Positions 34,236-45,007 of a DNA stretch of 64,000 bases are shown here, in pieces. Every line of letters begins with the position of its first letter. Within the stretch, counting starts at the first letter, position 1. Under the pieces are notes generated by a model. The model was not told the DNA's origin. It worked only from the letters and a program-made list of their open reading frames with translations, and made no database searches. Position numbers and translations under genes: made by a program. This DNA comes from Sabethes cyaneus (Eukaryota > Arthropoda > Insecta > Diptera > Culicidae), in the NCBI RefSeq assembly GCF_943734655.1, contig NC_071354.1, forward strand, positions 12,060,001 through 12,124,000, in the 5' to 3' direction.

Positions 34236-37200
34236 CAATAAAATACACAAAAAAATGCCGACAGTAGTTGAGGTGGTTCATCAAACTTTGATAGCTCACT
34301 GATACGACATGGCATAAATCAAAAAGAGGACACACCACAATAGATCAGAATAATGGTCGCGGTAGTAAGACCCCAACAAGGGAAAAAACCCGTGTACAGA
34401 GTAACTTTCAATACCCCTATTTTCCGTGCTTTCTACAGATTCGTTAAGCAACTGTTTTTCTCATAATCATAATTGATAAGTACTAAACACGAGCCAATTT
34501 TTGGCTACTTACACTTGGACCAAAATGGAAAACTTCAAAAGTTATGCAAGTATCGCCGAATGACGGTAGCAATGTTTCAAAGAATTTATTACAATATAGT
34601 AAATTTAAAATTTGCACGATAAACATTTACAAAAGGTCAAGTTTTGTCGAATTGAACCTGCTTTCGTAATCCTACGTGAGCCCCTCGCTAGTGCCCCTAG
34701 GCACAGACCTTCATGTACTTTTTCGATTTTTTTTTGGATGACAGTCTAACACGTCAAAAAAGTTCAAAACCATATATTTGGGTGCAAACAGAATGTATGG
34801 GATAGAAGTACCCTGCAAACTTTCAAGCGATTATTTTGATGTCTTGATGCCAACAATGAATAACAGAAAATATTCAGTTCAATTGCATTGTCCCATCACT
34901 CTATCAGCTGTTTCTTGCAACGAAATTATTGTTCCTGCTAATATGTATCTTGAAGCGGTGATTCTCAGCTAATGTTACGTGTTATTTACCTAGATCTCTA
35001 TTTTGCTTTCGTACCTCGATCCACTGGTGAAAAAAAATCGATCAAGTAACTAAGGCACAAGATTAGGTGATATTTTCTAACAAGGACATCAACCGTAACG
35101 GCTGACCAACTGAAATGCGGTTTTCGTCTTATTCAAATATTTCTCAGCTCGGTTTAGCAAATCCCGAAAGTATTCCGTGCATGTTGTCGTCCAACGGTGT
35201 TTATATGCAATACATCTAAATAATCAATTAAATGTTGGTTGAATTTAAAAATTGGCTTTAACGTAAATGAAATGCAACAAACCTTCGGATATGTTTAAGA
35301 GTTTCGTTTTTTATTTTAATATTAGGTAATTTGTATTTTATGTTATATAATTTATAATATTAGGAATATAGGAAATTGAGTTTTTATTTGCAACAAATCT
35401 TCGGATATGTTTTTTTAATTCGTTTTTTGCAACCATACTTCGGATATATTTTAAAAAAACATTGTTAAATCAGTAAACCACATAAAACAAAAAAAGAAAA
35501 GTCGGGTAAAACGACATCACTTCAGCGAAGCTGATTGCATAGTGTAATTTATTCTAGCCCCGAGTTATGTATGGTGATTCTCAAACATGCCAAATAGTAA
35601 ATAGGCCAATCAAACTTTCGGTCCACACGCGGCACATCTTCAGCAACCTCAAAAAGGATTAAAAAGCACTGCTGCGAAGTTCTTAATCATTGGCAACAAA
35701 CATAACGGGTAAAGCTTAACGGGGGGGGGACCCTTTTCTGTCGAATCTGACGAACATAAAAACATGCAAAGCAAGAACAAACAACACTCCACTTCTCCTC
35801 CTCTTTTCATCCGGCAGCGTCCATTAAGGAGGCATGAGAAATTTGCGCTGTACCCCAAACCGGATGTATGCGGGAATTTGTGAAAGCTTTCCCCCACCAC
35901 CACCGTACCGTCTTCTGACTCACAATCTCCGGCACCCGCCCCAGCAGCTGCCGGTAATATAAACATTTCCATTCCGAATTCATATGAGCAGTCGGAATAA
36001 TTTCTGACCGAAAAGGGAGACACTGTTTAAATTAATCCTCCCATTGCCATTCAGCCGAGCGAAGGAAAAATGCCTTTAAATTCTCACCATGTCCGTCCGT
36101 CCGTTCGTTTCCGCGCACTCAGGCACAGGGCTCTCTAGCAATATGCTTTACGAGCCACCTTTTGCCGGTTTTATTCCATCGGCGGAATCCTTATTATCAT
36201 AACAACTCCAACAATGGCCTGCTTGATGTGTTTTCGCTCTATCTCTTGCCACTCACACCACCGACTGCGCACCGCACCAACAACGACAACCGCAAATCGT
36301 TTCGCCTGCGAAAAGTAGCCTAAAATTATGCAACCATTTTCTCCCACCTCCAGCCAGCAGCGGAGCCATGCCACGGCTGAGTCCGCTCGCACCACCCACC
36401 GGCACATATTATGCATGTGATGCCGTAGGTAGAGAGACATTTGGGATAGAAACATAAAATTATGCTGGATAACTTTAAAATGATGTTTTTATTATTTTTA
36501 AAATTTTGTATGGATAAAACTGCCTCTCTCTTTCTCTGGCCGAAGGGTGCGACGTGGCGGTGAGGATTGCATAATGGGGAACTTATCATCCCGCAGTCAA
36601 GTATAGGCTGTCTGTCCGTCGACCGGCTCGAGGAGGCAAAGGCGAAGAAGTTTAGTCATATTCAAACTTTTATATTTCATCAGCTAGTGCACCCGGTAGG
36701 CAAGAGGAACCATCCCGAATGTTGATGTGTGCCGGCTTCCGTTGAAGGGAAAGTGTGTGTGTGTATGTGTGTGATGTGGGTGTGTGTTTTGTAGCGGTAT
36801 GTGCCGGTGCGGTGTGGTGGGAAAAGCTCATGTTCAAGTTAAAAAGTTTACCTTTTGATCATTCCAGCCGGCTTCGGTCCGGGTTCAGCTGCAATTAGGG
36901 AAATTGTGCAGCCCGACTGCCGGGGGGGTGGAGAGGGAACTGAGGGAAGTGTGTAGGTGATACACGGAAAAGAGCAAGTTTGCTTCGTAGTATAAATTTT
37001 ATTCAAATTTTTACACAAACAGCTGCGTGGATCAACTAATGATGGTAATTTCTTCGGGCCGTCTTTGCGACCCGAATCAAGGTAAAGCGACTCGTTTGGA
37101 GGTGGAATTCAAGTTTGTCATTGCGACACCTTTGCACCAAGTTTTTCCAGAAATGACTGTCAACTGGGGGTTGTGCAACATCTGATGTAAAATTCTTACG

Positions 37201-37629
37201 TTGGGGTGTAACTTTCGTTACACCCAAGCCATAATGCTGGTTGAAAAAGTTGCATTAACAATATTCAAAGCAGCGACGAACTGAAATGACGCCCGTATAG
37301 CATTCGGAAAGTGTAGACAGTTACATGTTTTCATAAATATAAACCGAATTTTGCTTTATTTCAACCTTTTGCATCTCTCTTGCTTAACCTAAGCGATTGC
37401 TTGTTCCTGAAATCTTGTACAATTAATAATGGATTGCTTGACATCAGATCCTCGTTGATTGCTAAGCTATTTTTAAAATAAATTTCCTAAAAATTTGCTC
37501 AACCATAACTGAACAATGTATGATTTTCGTTTTTAACAATCTTGTACGGTTAAACGTAGGTAACCGGAAAGTTTCCTTATTGCTCGCAAACAACTGCATA
37601 ACAATGTTCCGCTAACAAACTTGGTCCAT
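34236..37629. other. Unassigned DNA, partly GC-rich
   Basis: Three copies of a CTTCGGATATGTTT-like phrase occur at 35,280-35,455. Positions 35,650-36,980 are GC-richer and apparently single-copy, with a GT-rich run at 36,757-36,830. Open frames there (for example 35,649-36,023 and 36,171-36,455, both minus) match no family I know. It could be regulatory DNA. Confidence 0.45.
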
Positions 37630-38590
37630 GGCTATCGGTCTCCGCTTTTACGAATGTCCCACACTTTCCAGGTCTCACTCAAATTGGTCTAACCATTGGG
37701 CACGCCGCGCACCTCTGTGTCTGGTACCAACCGGATTCGGGACGAATACCATTTGTGCGGGATTTTTGTCCGGCATTCTCACAACATGTCCCGCCGTTGA
37801 ACCCTTCCTACTTTAGCATCTTTCTGGATACTGGGTTCGACGAAGAGCTGCCCCAGCTCGTGGTCCATCCTTCCCCTCCATACACCGTTCTCACAAACAC
37901 TGCCAAAAATAGTCCCAAGCAGAAGACGTTCAAAAACGGCCAGTGCTTTCAAGTTCCCTTCGAGCATTGTCCACGTTTCGTGCCCGTAAAAGACTACCGG
38001 TCTTTTTAGCGTTTTGTGCATGGTAGATTTGGTACGGGCGTGTAGCTTACCAGACCTTTGGGTCTTGTGGAGTCCGTAGTAAGCACAACTTCCGGCAAGA
38101 AAACGTCTGCGTATTGCTCTGCAGCAGTTGTTATCCAGCGTCATCAACGATCCGAGGTATAGATGCGCCCACCACCTCGAACTCGTCCCCGTCAACTGCC
38201 ACACTATTGCCCATGCGAGCTCGATTGCTCTCGGTTCCTTCTGCTAACAGGTACTTGGTTTTGGGCGTATTAACCACTAATACAAACTTCACTGCTGGAA
38301 CGTCCTTCCATCAATGTCCACGTCGTCAGCGAAACATATGAATTAGCTCGATTTATTGAAGATCATGCCCCGGATGTTTCATAACACCTTCTAGCGCGAT
38401 GTTTAATAGGAGACAAGAAATGCCATCGCCACGCCGAAGTCCCCTGTGTGTTTCAAACGGACTTGATAACGCGCCCGAAATCCTCACTCAGCAATGTACA
38501 CCATCCATCATGGCCTTAATCAGTCTTGTCAGTTTCCCGTTAAAGCCGTTTTCGTCCATAATTTTCGATTACTCTGCACGGTCGAAAATC
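37630..38590 (-). pseudogene. Antisense RTE-like LINE relic (RT to C-terminus)
   Basis: Reading the minus strand from 38,590: NGFNGKLTRLIKAMMDGVHC, then RRGDGISCLLLNIALEG, the RT motif B' region of RTE-like LINEs. Next come VNTPKTKYLL, LYLGSLMTLDNN, KTLKRPVVFYGHETW and VFERLLLGTIFGSV. A final block reads GHVVRMPDKN and RGARRAQWLDQFE. This is collinear with the plus-strand relic at 27.4-30.3 kb. The catalytic FADD box is disrupted and several stops interrupt the frame. Confidence 0.8.
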
Positions 38591-38613
38591 TATGAATAGG
38601 TTGTGTACAGGAC

Positions 38614-40266
38614 TATACTGCCCATAAATGCATAACAGTCCCACTTTTCACCATTTTTGAGATAAACCTGGGAATCATCTTAAAATTAACTGTTCTTTCA
38701 ATATTTCAAACAAAAAAGTTATGTTTGTTCCCAAGATGTTGAAAAAAATATCAAACTATGTCAGTCCCATATTACAAATAAACGCATAACAGTCACAGTA
38801 GTAAAAATATATCAATAAGCATCTGTTTTTGGGAAATGCCTGGACCGATTCGCCTGCAGCAACTACCAAACGGAAGATTTTATGGCCTAGAAGAACACTA
38901 TTGAGGAGAATTTGGATCGTATGTATGATTCCGAAGTTACAGTAGGAACAAGTTCCGGAATATATGGGACTTGAACATAGTAGCACCATGAATCACAACA
39001 AACCCATCATGTGACACCTATAAATACACGTGTTGGCGCTTGCCCTACGTTGTGTATGGATGGTACAGAGAAACGACTACCGGCAGCAAACGAGTATAGC
39101 AAAAACGACGAGAGCCGGCGGCTGCTGGTTAGAAGCCACCGCTGGGCGATAGTAGTGAGTCGGAATCTTCAGGTTTTACCAAAGAGCATTCAAGTGACAA
39201 TATTCAGCACTATAGTTTATAGATTTATTACAAGTCCAAATAATTCACAACGGCGAACTGAATATACTGGCGGCTACCGGTGTAGGCACGCCACAATTGC
39301 ACTAACTGACGACATTTCTACTACTGGAAGAGGGCCACGTGACAGGGGTGGCAACAAGTAGCAACTGGGCTACTGAATGATAATAACGAATGCTGATAAG
39401 AAATGATAGCGATAATAACGATACTAAGAACTGCTGACCAGCATCTGAGCTGGTTTATATAGATTTTACTAACAATAGCGTGAGGCGCAACAAAGACTGA
39501 TTCTTATACTAGAAGCGGGAATACATAGCGTGGCTTTCATGTAAGTCACTCACGAGTGACGACAGTGATACCGACCGCAGTACGGGCGGCGTGTCCAAAC
39601 AACACGCATATGCAAATCTAGACTATTGGTAGTCGTATAAAGTGTTCAAGACGTCATTGGCCACATCTAACCATATCCGTAAATGTTCCAGATACCTCAA
39701 CGGGGATCAGTTTCTGAATTTAACTAAAATACAACATGTGACATCTCTAAGTCGGTACTCGAAAGTGCAAAATTAGTTCGAAATAGTTCATTTGCTGTCA
39801 CATATAGTGTCCAGGATCACATTGGTCATACTCGGACACGTTCTGGGAGTGTTCCGGACACACAGGAAAGCGACCAGTTTCTGAGATCTCAAGATAACAA
39901 ATTACAATACAATACGGCACGTGGTCTTGAAAATACTGCCGAGTCACCTACAACGCAAGGATCAGGGCTTGCTGTGCCTGTGACTGTTATGCGTTTATTC
40001 TTGCTTATTCAAGCTCAAATAAACGCATATCAGTAACTTCGGCAGTTTTTCTAAGTTTTGGAACAAATTTTAAGTCACTTGTGAACAAATTGCTTGTAAA
40101 AGTATTCTGTTATGTACATTCAAGTGATTTTATGACGATTTGGATGATTTGTTTCCAAAATCGATTTAATATTAAACAAAAATTGTCGTGGCTTCAACAG
40201 CGTTGAACAGCGTTCGCAGTTGCACGTTTTTGCAGATGTGACTGTCTTCCATTTATGGGCAGTATA
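38614..40266. mobile_element. TA-flanked inverted-repeat element, non-autonomous
   Basis: The left end TATACTGCCCATAAATG (38,614) is matched by CATTTATGGGCAGTATA at the right end (40,250-40,266). Both ends continue with ACAGTC-like motifs. Subterminal copies of AACGCATAACAGTCACAG (38,780) and its reverse complement (39,980) strengthen the inverted symmetry. TA at both edges fits a Tc1/mariner-type target site. The interior (39,011-39,361) has a 116-codon frame that is no transposase I recognise. Confidence 0.65.
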
Positions 40267-40339
40267 GGGCATTCACAAGTCGTGAATCACGACACATTTG
40301 AAGAATCGGTCACAGCCCAATGATTTGATCCGTATTCGA

Positions 40340-41140
40340 TCGCCCGTCCACAAGTCAAAAGGGAAAAGTCAAAAGACAAGTATCACAAGCAGGATGTCAA
40401 AAGCCAAAGAATAAAAATAAAAGTTTAAATTCAAAACTCAAATATTTGAAGTTTAAGTTAAAAGTTAAAACTCAAAAGTCAAAGTTAAAAAACAACAGAA
40501 GTCGAGTCAAAGTTGAAACCCGAAAGTCAATAACCGATTGTAAAATGCTGAAAGTCGAAAGGCAAAAAGCAAAAAAAATCAAAACCCAGAAGTCAAAATA
40601 TTACTTAACCGTCAAAAATTATAATTCTAAAGGCGAAAGTTCAAAGTCGAAGGTTCTAAATCAAAAGCCAAAACACAAAAATGAAAAGCCAAACAGCAAA
40701 TAAAAAAGAACAATTTTAAAAGCCAACATAAAGCAGAAGTTAAAACGAAATTTTGCATTTGAAAGTCAAAAGTTAAAAGCAACTACACGCACGTGAAATT
40801 AAATTTGAAATTAGTCACGCAAGTTTAGCTGAAATTGGGCACGAAATTGGATTTTAATTTAAATTCGAAATTTTACTTGAAACTAGCTTTACGTTGGCTC
40901 ACAGTTGAACTTAAGTGGGTGTAACATTAGACTTAAAATCGGAATTAAAATAGGACATGAATGTGGACTTGAAATTACAGGGCGAGTAGAAATAATGGTC
41001 AGTTTTCTTGGGTCGTGTTCGATTGAATGGGTTAATCACAGAGGTGTCACCTCTGTGCACATTTTTCGGTTAGAGTGTATTCAAATGTCAACACAACTTG
41101 CATATTGGTTTTGAATTCTCATTCGTTTAAGGTGAAGGTC
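40340..41140. repeat. Degenerate simple arrays, AAAGTCAAAAGT and GAAATTGGACTT types
   Basis: From 40,345 to about 40,790 variants of AAAAGTCAAAAGTTAAA follow one another. From 40,790 to about 41,000 the unit changes to GAAATTGGACTTGAAATT. The second type resumes at 52,100-52,650 on the other side of the retrotransposon. The Lys-rich frame at 40,446-40,703 is a by-product of the array. Confidence 0.75.
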
Positions 41141-41149
41141 GTCAGAGTC

Positions 41150-41153
41150 CAGT
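41150..41153. other. Target site duplication, left (CAGT)
   Basis: CAGT lies immediately before the left LTR and again at 50,300-50,303 immediately after the right LTR. Four to six bp is the usual duplication size for Ty3/gypsy integrases. Confidence 0.85.
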
Positions 41154-42421
41154 TGTTACCGTTCGAATACTTTGCCCCATAAAACCCTGTGAGAGCGTTC
41201 AGAGCCGGAGATGAGAAGAACTAATATACTGGAGATCATGATGAATGCAATTGAGATCCATGCTATGAAATACTATTGCTACAACTATTGATTTTGCTAT
41301 AATTTTAGGGTATGCTATTTTTGCCACGATGTAGGATTAAAATATTGTAAATTAAATAAATAAATACTAAAGTATATAGGATACAGGATTGAAGATAAGG
41401 CAAATAGTTTAGTAATACGATGGGCGGCTAACGGTCAATTTAAACACCTTTATAATTAACACTCACAATTAGGGTTTACACAACACAAAACACTCATAAA
41501 ATCTGCCGGAAAATGGGGATAATGGAAATAGGAATAAGGACCATGCAAGAAGGAAAAAGGGAAATTGGCTTAAGATAAGGGGTTATGCTGGTTAAGTTGA
41601 GATAGGCTCGGTCATTTATACTTGAACAAGTGATCACGAAGGTATGAAAAGTCGATTAAGTGACAATAAGAAAAAGAACGTGTACTATTTAACATAAATT
41701 AATTAGCCTCAGCAGGCTCTGAGTAGTTATTCGAAATCAGGTAACTCAGAAACCAATTTATCACTGTGACCGAGTCTCAGAATAACCTGCCAGCTCTAAA
41801 ACCAGCTATTATTCCCTACAACAGACCCAGCAGGTTGTGGTCATAGATTGTGGCCGGAATAAGCCGCAGTTCTCGCAAAGTGCATCAACTCCATGTGGTA
41901 TGATCGAATCCGATTAGCAGCAGTACCCTTTCTGGTCGACGCAGTCCCAGAATAGAGCAGCACACGGTAGATCATCAACGGCATATTCATCCGTGCAGCA
42001 CACATTGCCTTCCCCGAAAGCATCATACCCGCTTCCCCGAAAGCATCATCTACCCCCGCTTCACCGTTAAACATCGCCACGTAGGGGAATCGAGAGAAGC
42101 AGCGCTCCTAGCAGGAGGAGAGATTCACCACCGTTCATCATTCCCATCGGCAGATTCCGCAGCCGGCCGGCACTTCCACACACACAAAGAGATTTTGTAA
42201 GTTAGTTTAGTCAATAAATTAATCAACCGTAGAGTGAGATCTTTTCCATAAGCCGACTTGTGTCCCTGATCGTGTCAAGGAGCCGACCTCGAGAAGGAGA
42301 GTTTCCCTCTAGGTCGAGCTAGCCGTAAAAAGAGACCGTGAGTGTCCACCCCGGAAGTCCCCAGTGGTTCGACCAGGGACTTGGGGTAGTAGCGGGAGAC
42401 CCGTCCGGTCACCGAGTAATA
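41154..42421 (+). repeat. 5' LTR, 1,268 bp
   Basis: It starts TGTTACCGTTCG and ends GAGTAATA. It matches 49,032-50,299 base for base as far as I can read, at a constant offset of 7,878. It contains an AATAAA at 42,213-42,218 near its end and a partly duplicated CCCCGAAAGCATCAT block near 42,010-42,055. The 3' terminus is TA and not the usual CA. The minus-strand 79-codon frame inside is present identically in both LTRs and has no known domain. Confidence 0.95.
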
Positions 42422-42423
42422 AT

Positions 42424-42434
42424 TGGCGCCCAAC
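42424..42434 (+). promoter_or_regulatory. Primer binding site, tRNA-Lys type
   Basis: TGGCGCCCAAC starts 2 nt after the LTR and is complementary to the CCA-terminated 3' end of an insect tRNA-Lys (CUU type, ending GTTGGGCGCCA). Beyond 11 nt the match ends. Initiation of minus-strand DNA synthesis by tRNA-Lys is inferred. Confidence 0.8.
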
Positions 42435-42793
42435 TAACAGACACTTTCGATCAGAGGCACATGTTCATCGTAAAACAATAGAGGTGAGGTTAGGAGTCAT
42501 AGTAGGGATACCGGCAAGTCGCTCAAAACGGTTTTATGTATGCAAAGGATTCAAGGGGTAATACGATACCAGCTTCTTCGACAATAGTATTCAGATTAAT
42601 TACGGTAACTTTCTAGTGCGCGAACACTTTCGAAAGCTTTCTTCTCATTCGCTGATTAGGCAAATATCGCGATTCGGGATCTGACGGAAAGATTGGTATT
42701 GGTTGTGATATATTTTATGGGTCTTGATTTCGCTTATTAATTAAAACAATCGTTGTTTAGTAGAGTAAACTTTATTGCCAATTCCATTTCATT

Positions 42794-45007
42794 ATGGATT
42801 TACAGGAGATGTATAAAAAACTTGACGTGTCTCATCTTTCGAATGATGAAGTTGAACACGAATTACTTATTCGAAACATACTATTCGATCTCAACGAACA
42901 TGATAGTATTAAGAGGAGAAAATTGAAGGAGAAAATGAAGGAAGAAAGGGGAATGGGATTAGTATCGCACTCACCGACATGGAGAGATGCTATAGAAGAA
43001 ATTACTATCATTAAATCAAACCTTTTAATGATCCAGGGATTGTTGGAAAACCCGAAAAGTTTTAAACGCCAAGGAGAAAAACTCCGCACCCGTTTAATTC
43101 ATTACAGAGTGAGAATTCTATCGTTTGCAAGAGTTCCATATGCTCAGAAATATTTGCAAGAAATTATGAACATCGGTAAACAAGCAACTTATATGTTTCA
43201 AAAATATTTTCCAGATGAAAAACAGTCTGATAAACAAGATGAGGTACCAAAGCAGCTTGAGCAGGATCTCAGCAAAGCCTTAGTAGAGATTAGAAGTGAA
43301 ATAGATGATCTGAATGAAACTGCGTGTGGGAAAATAGTTGAAATTAATGGAGATGAAAATGCAGAATCTTCGGAAAGTAGTAGACGAAACTTGGAACAGA
43401 AAGAGCAGGAAATGAAAGAATCGTTAAAGAGAGCTGATTACATTTTGGAGAAATTACAGCAATATGAACAAGGCGATAGTGAAAATGTATTAGAATTGAT
43501 CCCATTTTTTCGAAAATTTGTAATTCAAACGACACAGCAACAGAAAGAGCAAAGAGAAAAAGAAATTGCAGAGGAAAAGAAGAAGATTAAAGCAGCGGAA
43601 GAAAATGTAGAAAAGAAAAAACGGTTGGAAAAGCTCTTAATGGACTTGAACAAAACGATTAAACCAGAATCCTCAGATCAACATTGTCTTGATCCTGACA
43701 ACAAAAATACAAATGAACTAACAGAAAAGACTGGAACTAATTCTTTGAATACGAACACAATCGAAACTTCGGACGTTGAAACTGATTCGTCAGATCACTC
43801 AACAGCTTCAGAAGAAAATAATGAATGGAAAAAGCTCCAAATCGCTAAAAGAACCAGCAAAAATGAAACTGAAAAACCGTCCAAACAGGCTAATCGAGAA
43901 CGCAAGCATAAAGTCAGCTTCTCATCGGAAACACTAGAATCATCTTCAACAGAAAGTTCAGAAAGTTCGGGAAGTTCCGAATCGATTACAACCACAACTG
44001 AAAGCTCTCAGTGGTCATCAGATGAAAGAAGAAAAAAACGAAATAAACGAAATAGACGGAAGTATGAATATTCGATGAAAAGGATTCCGGTTTCTGAATG
44101 GAAACTGAAATATGACGGGAAAGATGGAGGACGGAAATTAGCAGAATTTTTGAAAGAGATAAAAATGAGGTGTAAGGCAGAAAAGGTATCTGACAAAGAA
44201 CTTTTCCGCAGTGCAATACATTTGTTTATAGGAAGAGCGAAGGACTGGTTTATGGAAGTAACGAATAACCGTAGCATCCGTAACTGGTCACAGCTTAAAT
44301 CAGATCTGAAAAAAGAATTTCTCCCTCCAAATCTTGATTTCCAATTAGAAATTCAAGCCACTAATAGAAGTCAAGGTCGTGGTGAGCGGTTTGTGGATTA
44401 TTTCCACGACATGCAAAAGTGCTTCCATTCTATGACACGACAAATTTCAGAGAGACGAAAATTTGACATTGTGTGGCGAAATATGAGGACTGATTATAAA
44501 AACGCCTTAACAGGAAAAAGAATTAAATCATTATCAAAATTGCGTCGTAACGGAAGAAGAGTTGATGAAAATTACTGGAACTATTTCCAGAAACCGTACG
44601 ATAATCCACATCGAAATCGATTCAATCAAGTTAATGAGCTGACGACTGACATCAAGTCCAACAGCATTAACAATTCAGGAAAAGGCACGAAAAATTTCAG
44701 CCACAGAGACAAAACGCGTAAAAATATGAACAGCACTTCAGAGCAAAATCGAGAAACTGGTAAATTGCAAGAAAAATCGGAATCGCGGTGGGAACCGATG
44801 GAAGGTTCATCCAAAGATACACTAAAATCACTTAGCGAGCAATACAAACGACCGCCGTTAGGAGTTTGTTATAATTGCCACAAGCAAGGTCATCACTATA
44901 ATGAGTGTAATCAGGAAAAACGTAAATTTTGCCGACTTTGCGGTTTTCCAGATACGTACACTCGAAATTGTCCACTTTGCTCAAAAAACGAAGAAAATTC
45001 AGCTTAG
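42794..45007 (+). CDS. gag: Gag polyprotein, 737 aa
   Basis: Structural protein that assembles the retrotransposon particle and packages its RNA. The start is the first ATG after the leader, with no earlier in-frame ATG. Residues about 1-180 are charged and helical. Residues 195-290 are rich in Glu/Lys heptad-like runs (EIAEEKKKIKAAEENVEKKK), a likely coiled coil. Residues 300-410 are a Ser/Thr/Glu-rich linker, followed by a basic KKRNKRNRRK patch. Residues about 430-590 (from SEWKLKYDG through AKDWF to FVDYFHDMQ) resemble the retrotransposon capsid domain. Two zinc knuckles end the protein: residues 692-705 are a canonical CX2CX4HX4C, while 713-726 keep the spacing but have Thr in place of His. 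The 430-residue N-terminal extension is unusually long. The stop at 45,005-45,007 lies inside the frameshift hairpin loop. Confidence 0.93.
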   Translation: MDLQEMYKKLDVSHLSNDEVEHELLIRNILFDLNEHDSIKRRKLKEKMKEERGMGLVSHSPTWRDAIEEITIIKSNLLMIQGLLENPKSFKRQGEKLRTRLIHYRVRILSFARVPYAQKYLQEIMNIGKQATYMFQKYFPDEKQSDKQDEVPKQLEQDLSKALVEIRSEIDDLNETACGKIVEINGDENAESSESSRRNLEQKEQEMKESLKRADYILEKLQQYEQGDSENVLELIPFFRKFVIQTTQQQKEQREKEIAEEKKKIKAAEENVEKKKRLEKLLMDLNKTIKPESSDQHCLDPDNKNTNELTEKTGTNSLNTNTIETSDVETDSSDHSTASEENNEWKKLQIAKRTSKNETEKPSKQANRERKHKVSFSSETLESSSTESSESSGSSESITTTTESSQWSSDERRKKRNKRNRRKYEYSMKRIPVSEWKLKYDGKDGGRKLAEFLKEIKMRCKAEKVSDKELFRSAIHLFIGRAKDWFMEVTNNRSIRNWSQLKSDLKKEFLPPNLDFQLEIQATNRSQGRGERFVDYFHDMQKCFHSMTRQISERRKFDIVWRNMRTDYKNALTGKRIKSLSKLRRNGRRVDENYWNYFQKPYDNPHRNRFNQVNELTTDIKSNSINNSGKGTKNFSHRDKTRKNMNSTSEQNRETGKLQEKSESRWEPMEGSSKDTLKSLSEQYKRPPLGVCYNCHKQGHHYNECNQEKRKFCRLCGFPDTYTRNCPLCSKNEENSA

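Noticed and set aside
39030..39605. Solo LTR of a BEL/Pao or copia element (TGTTGG...CAACA)
   Set aside because: The flanking bases do not form a target duplication and no second copy is available for comparison.
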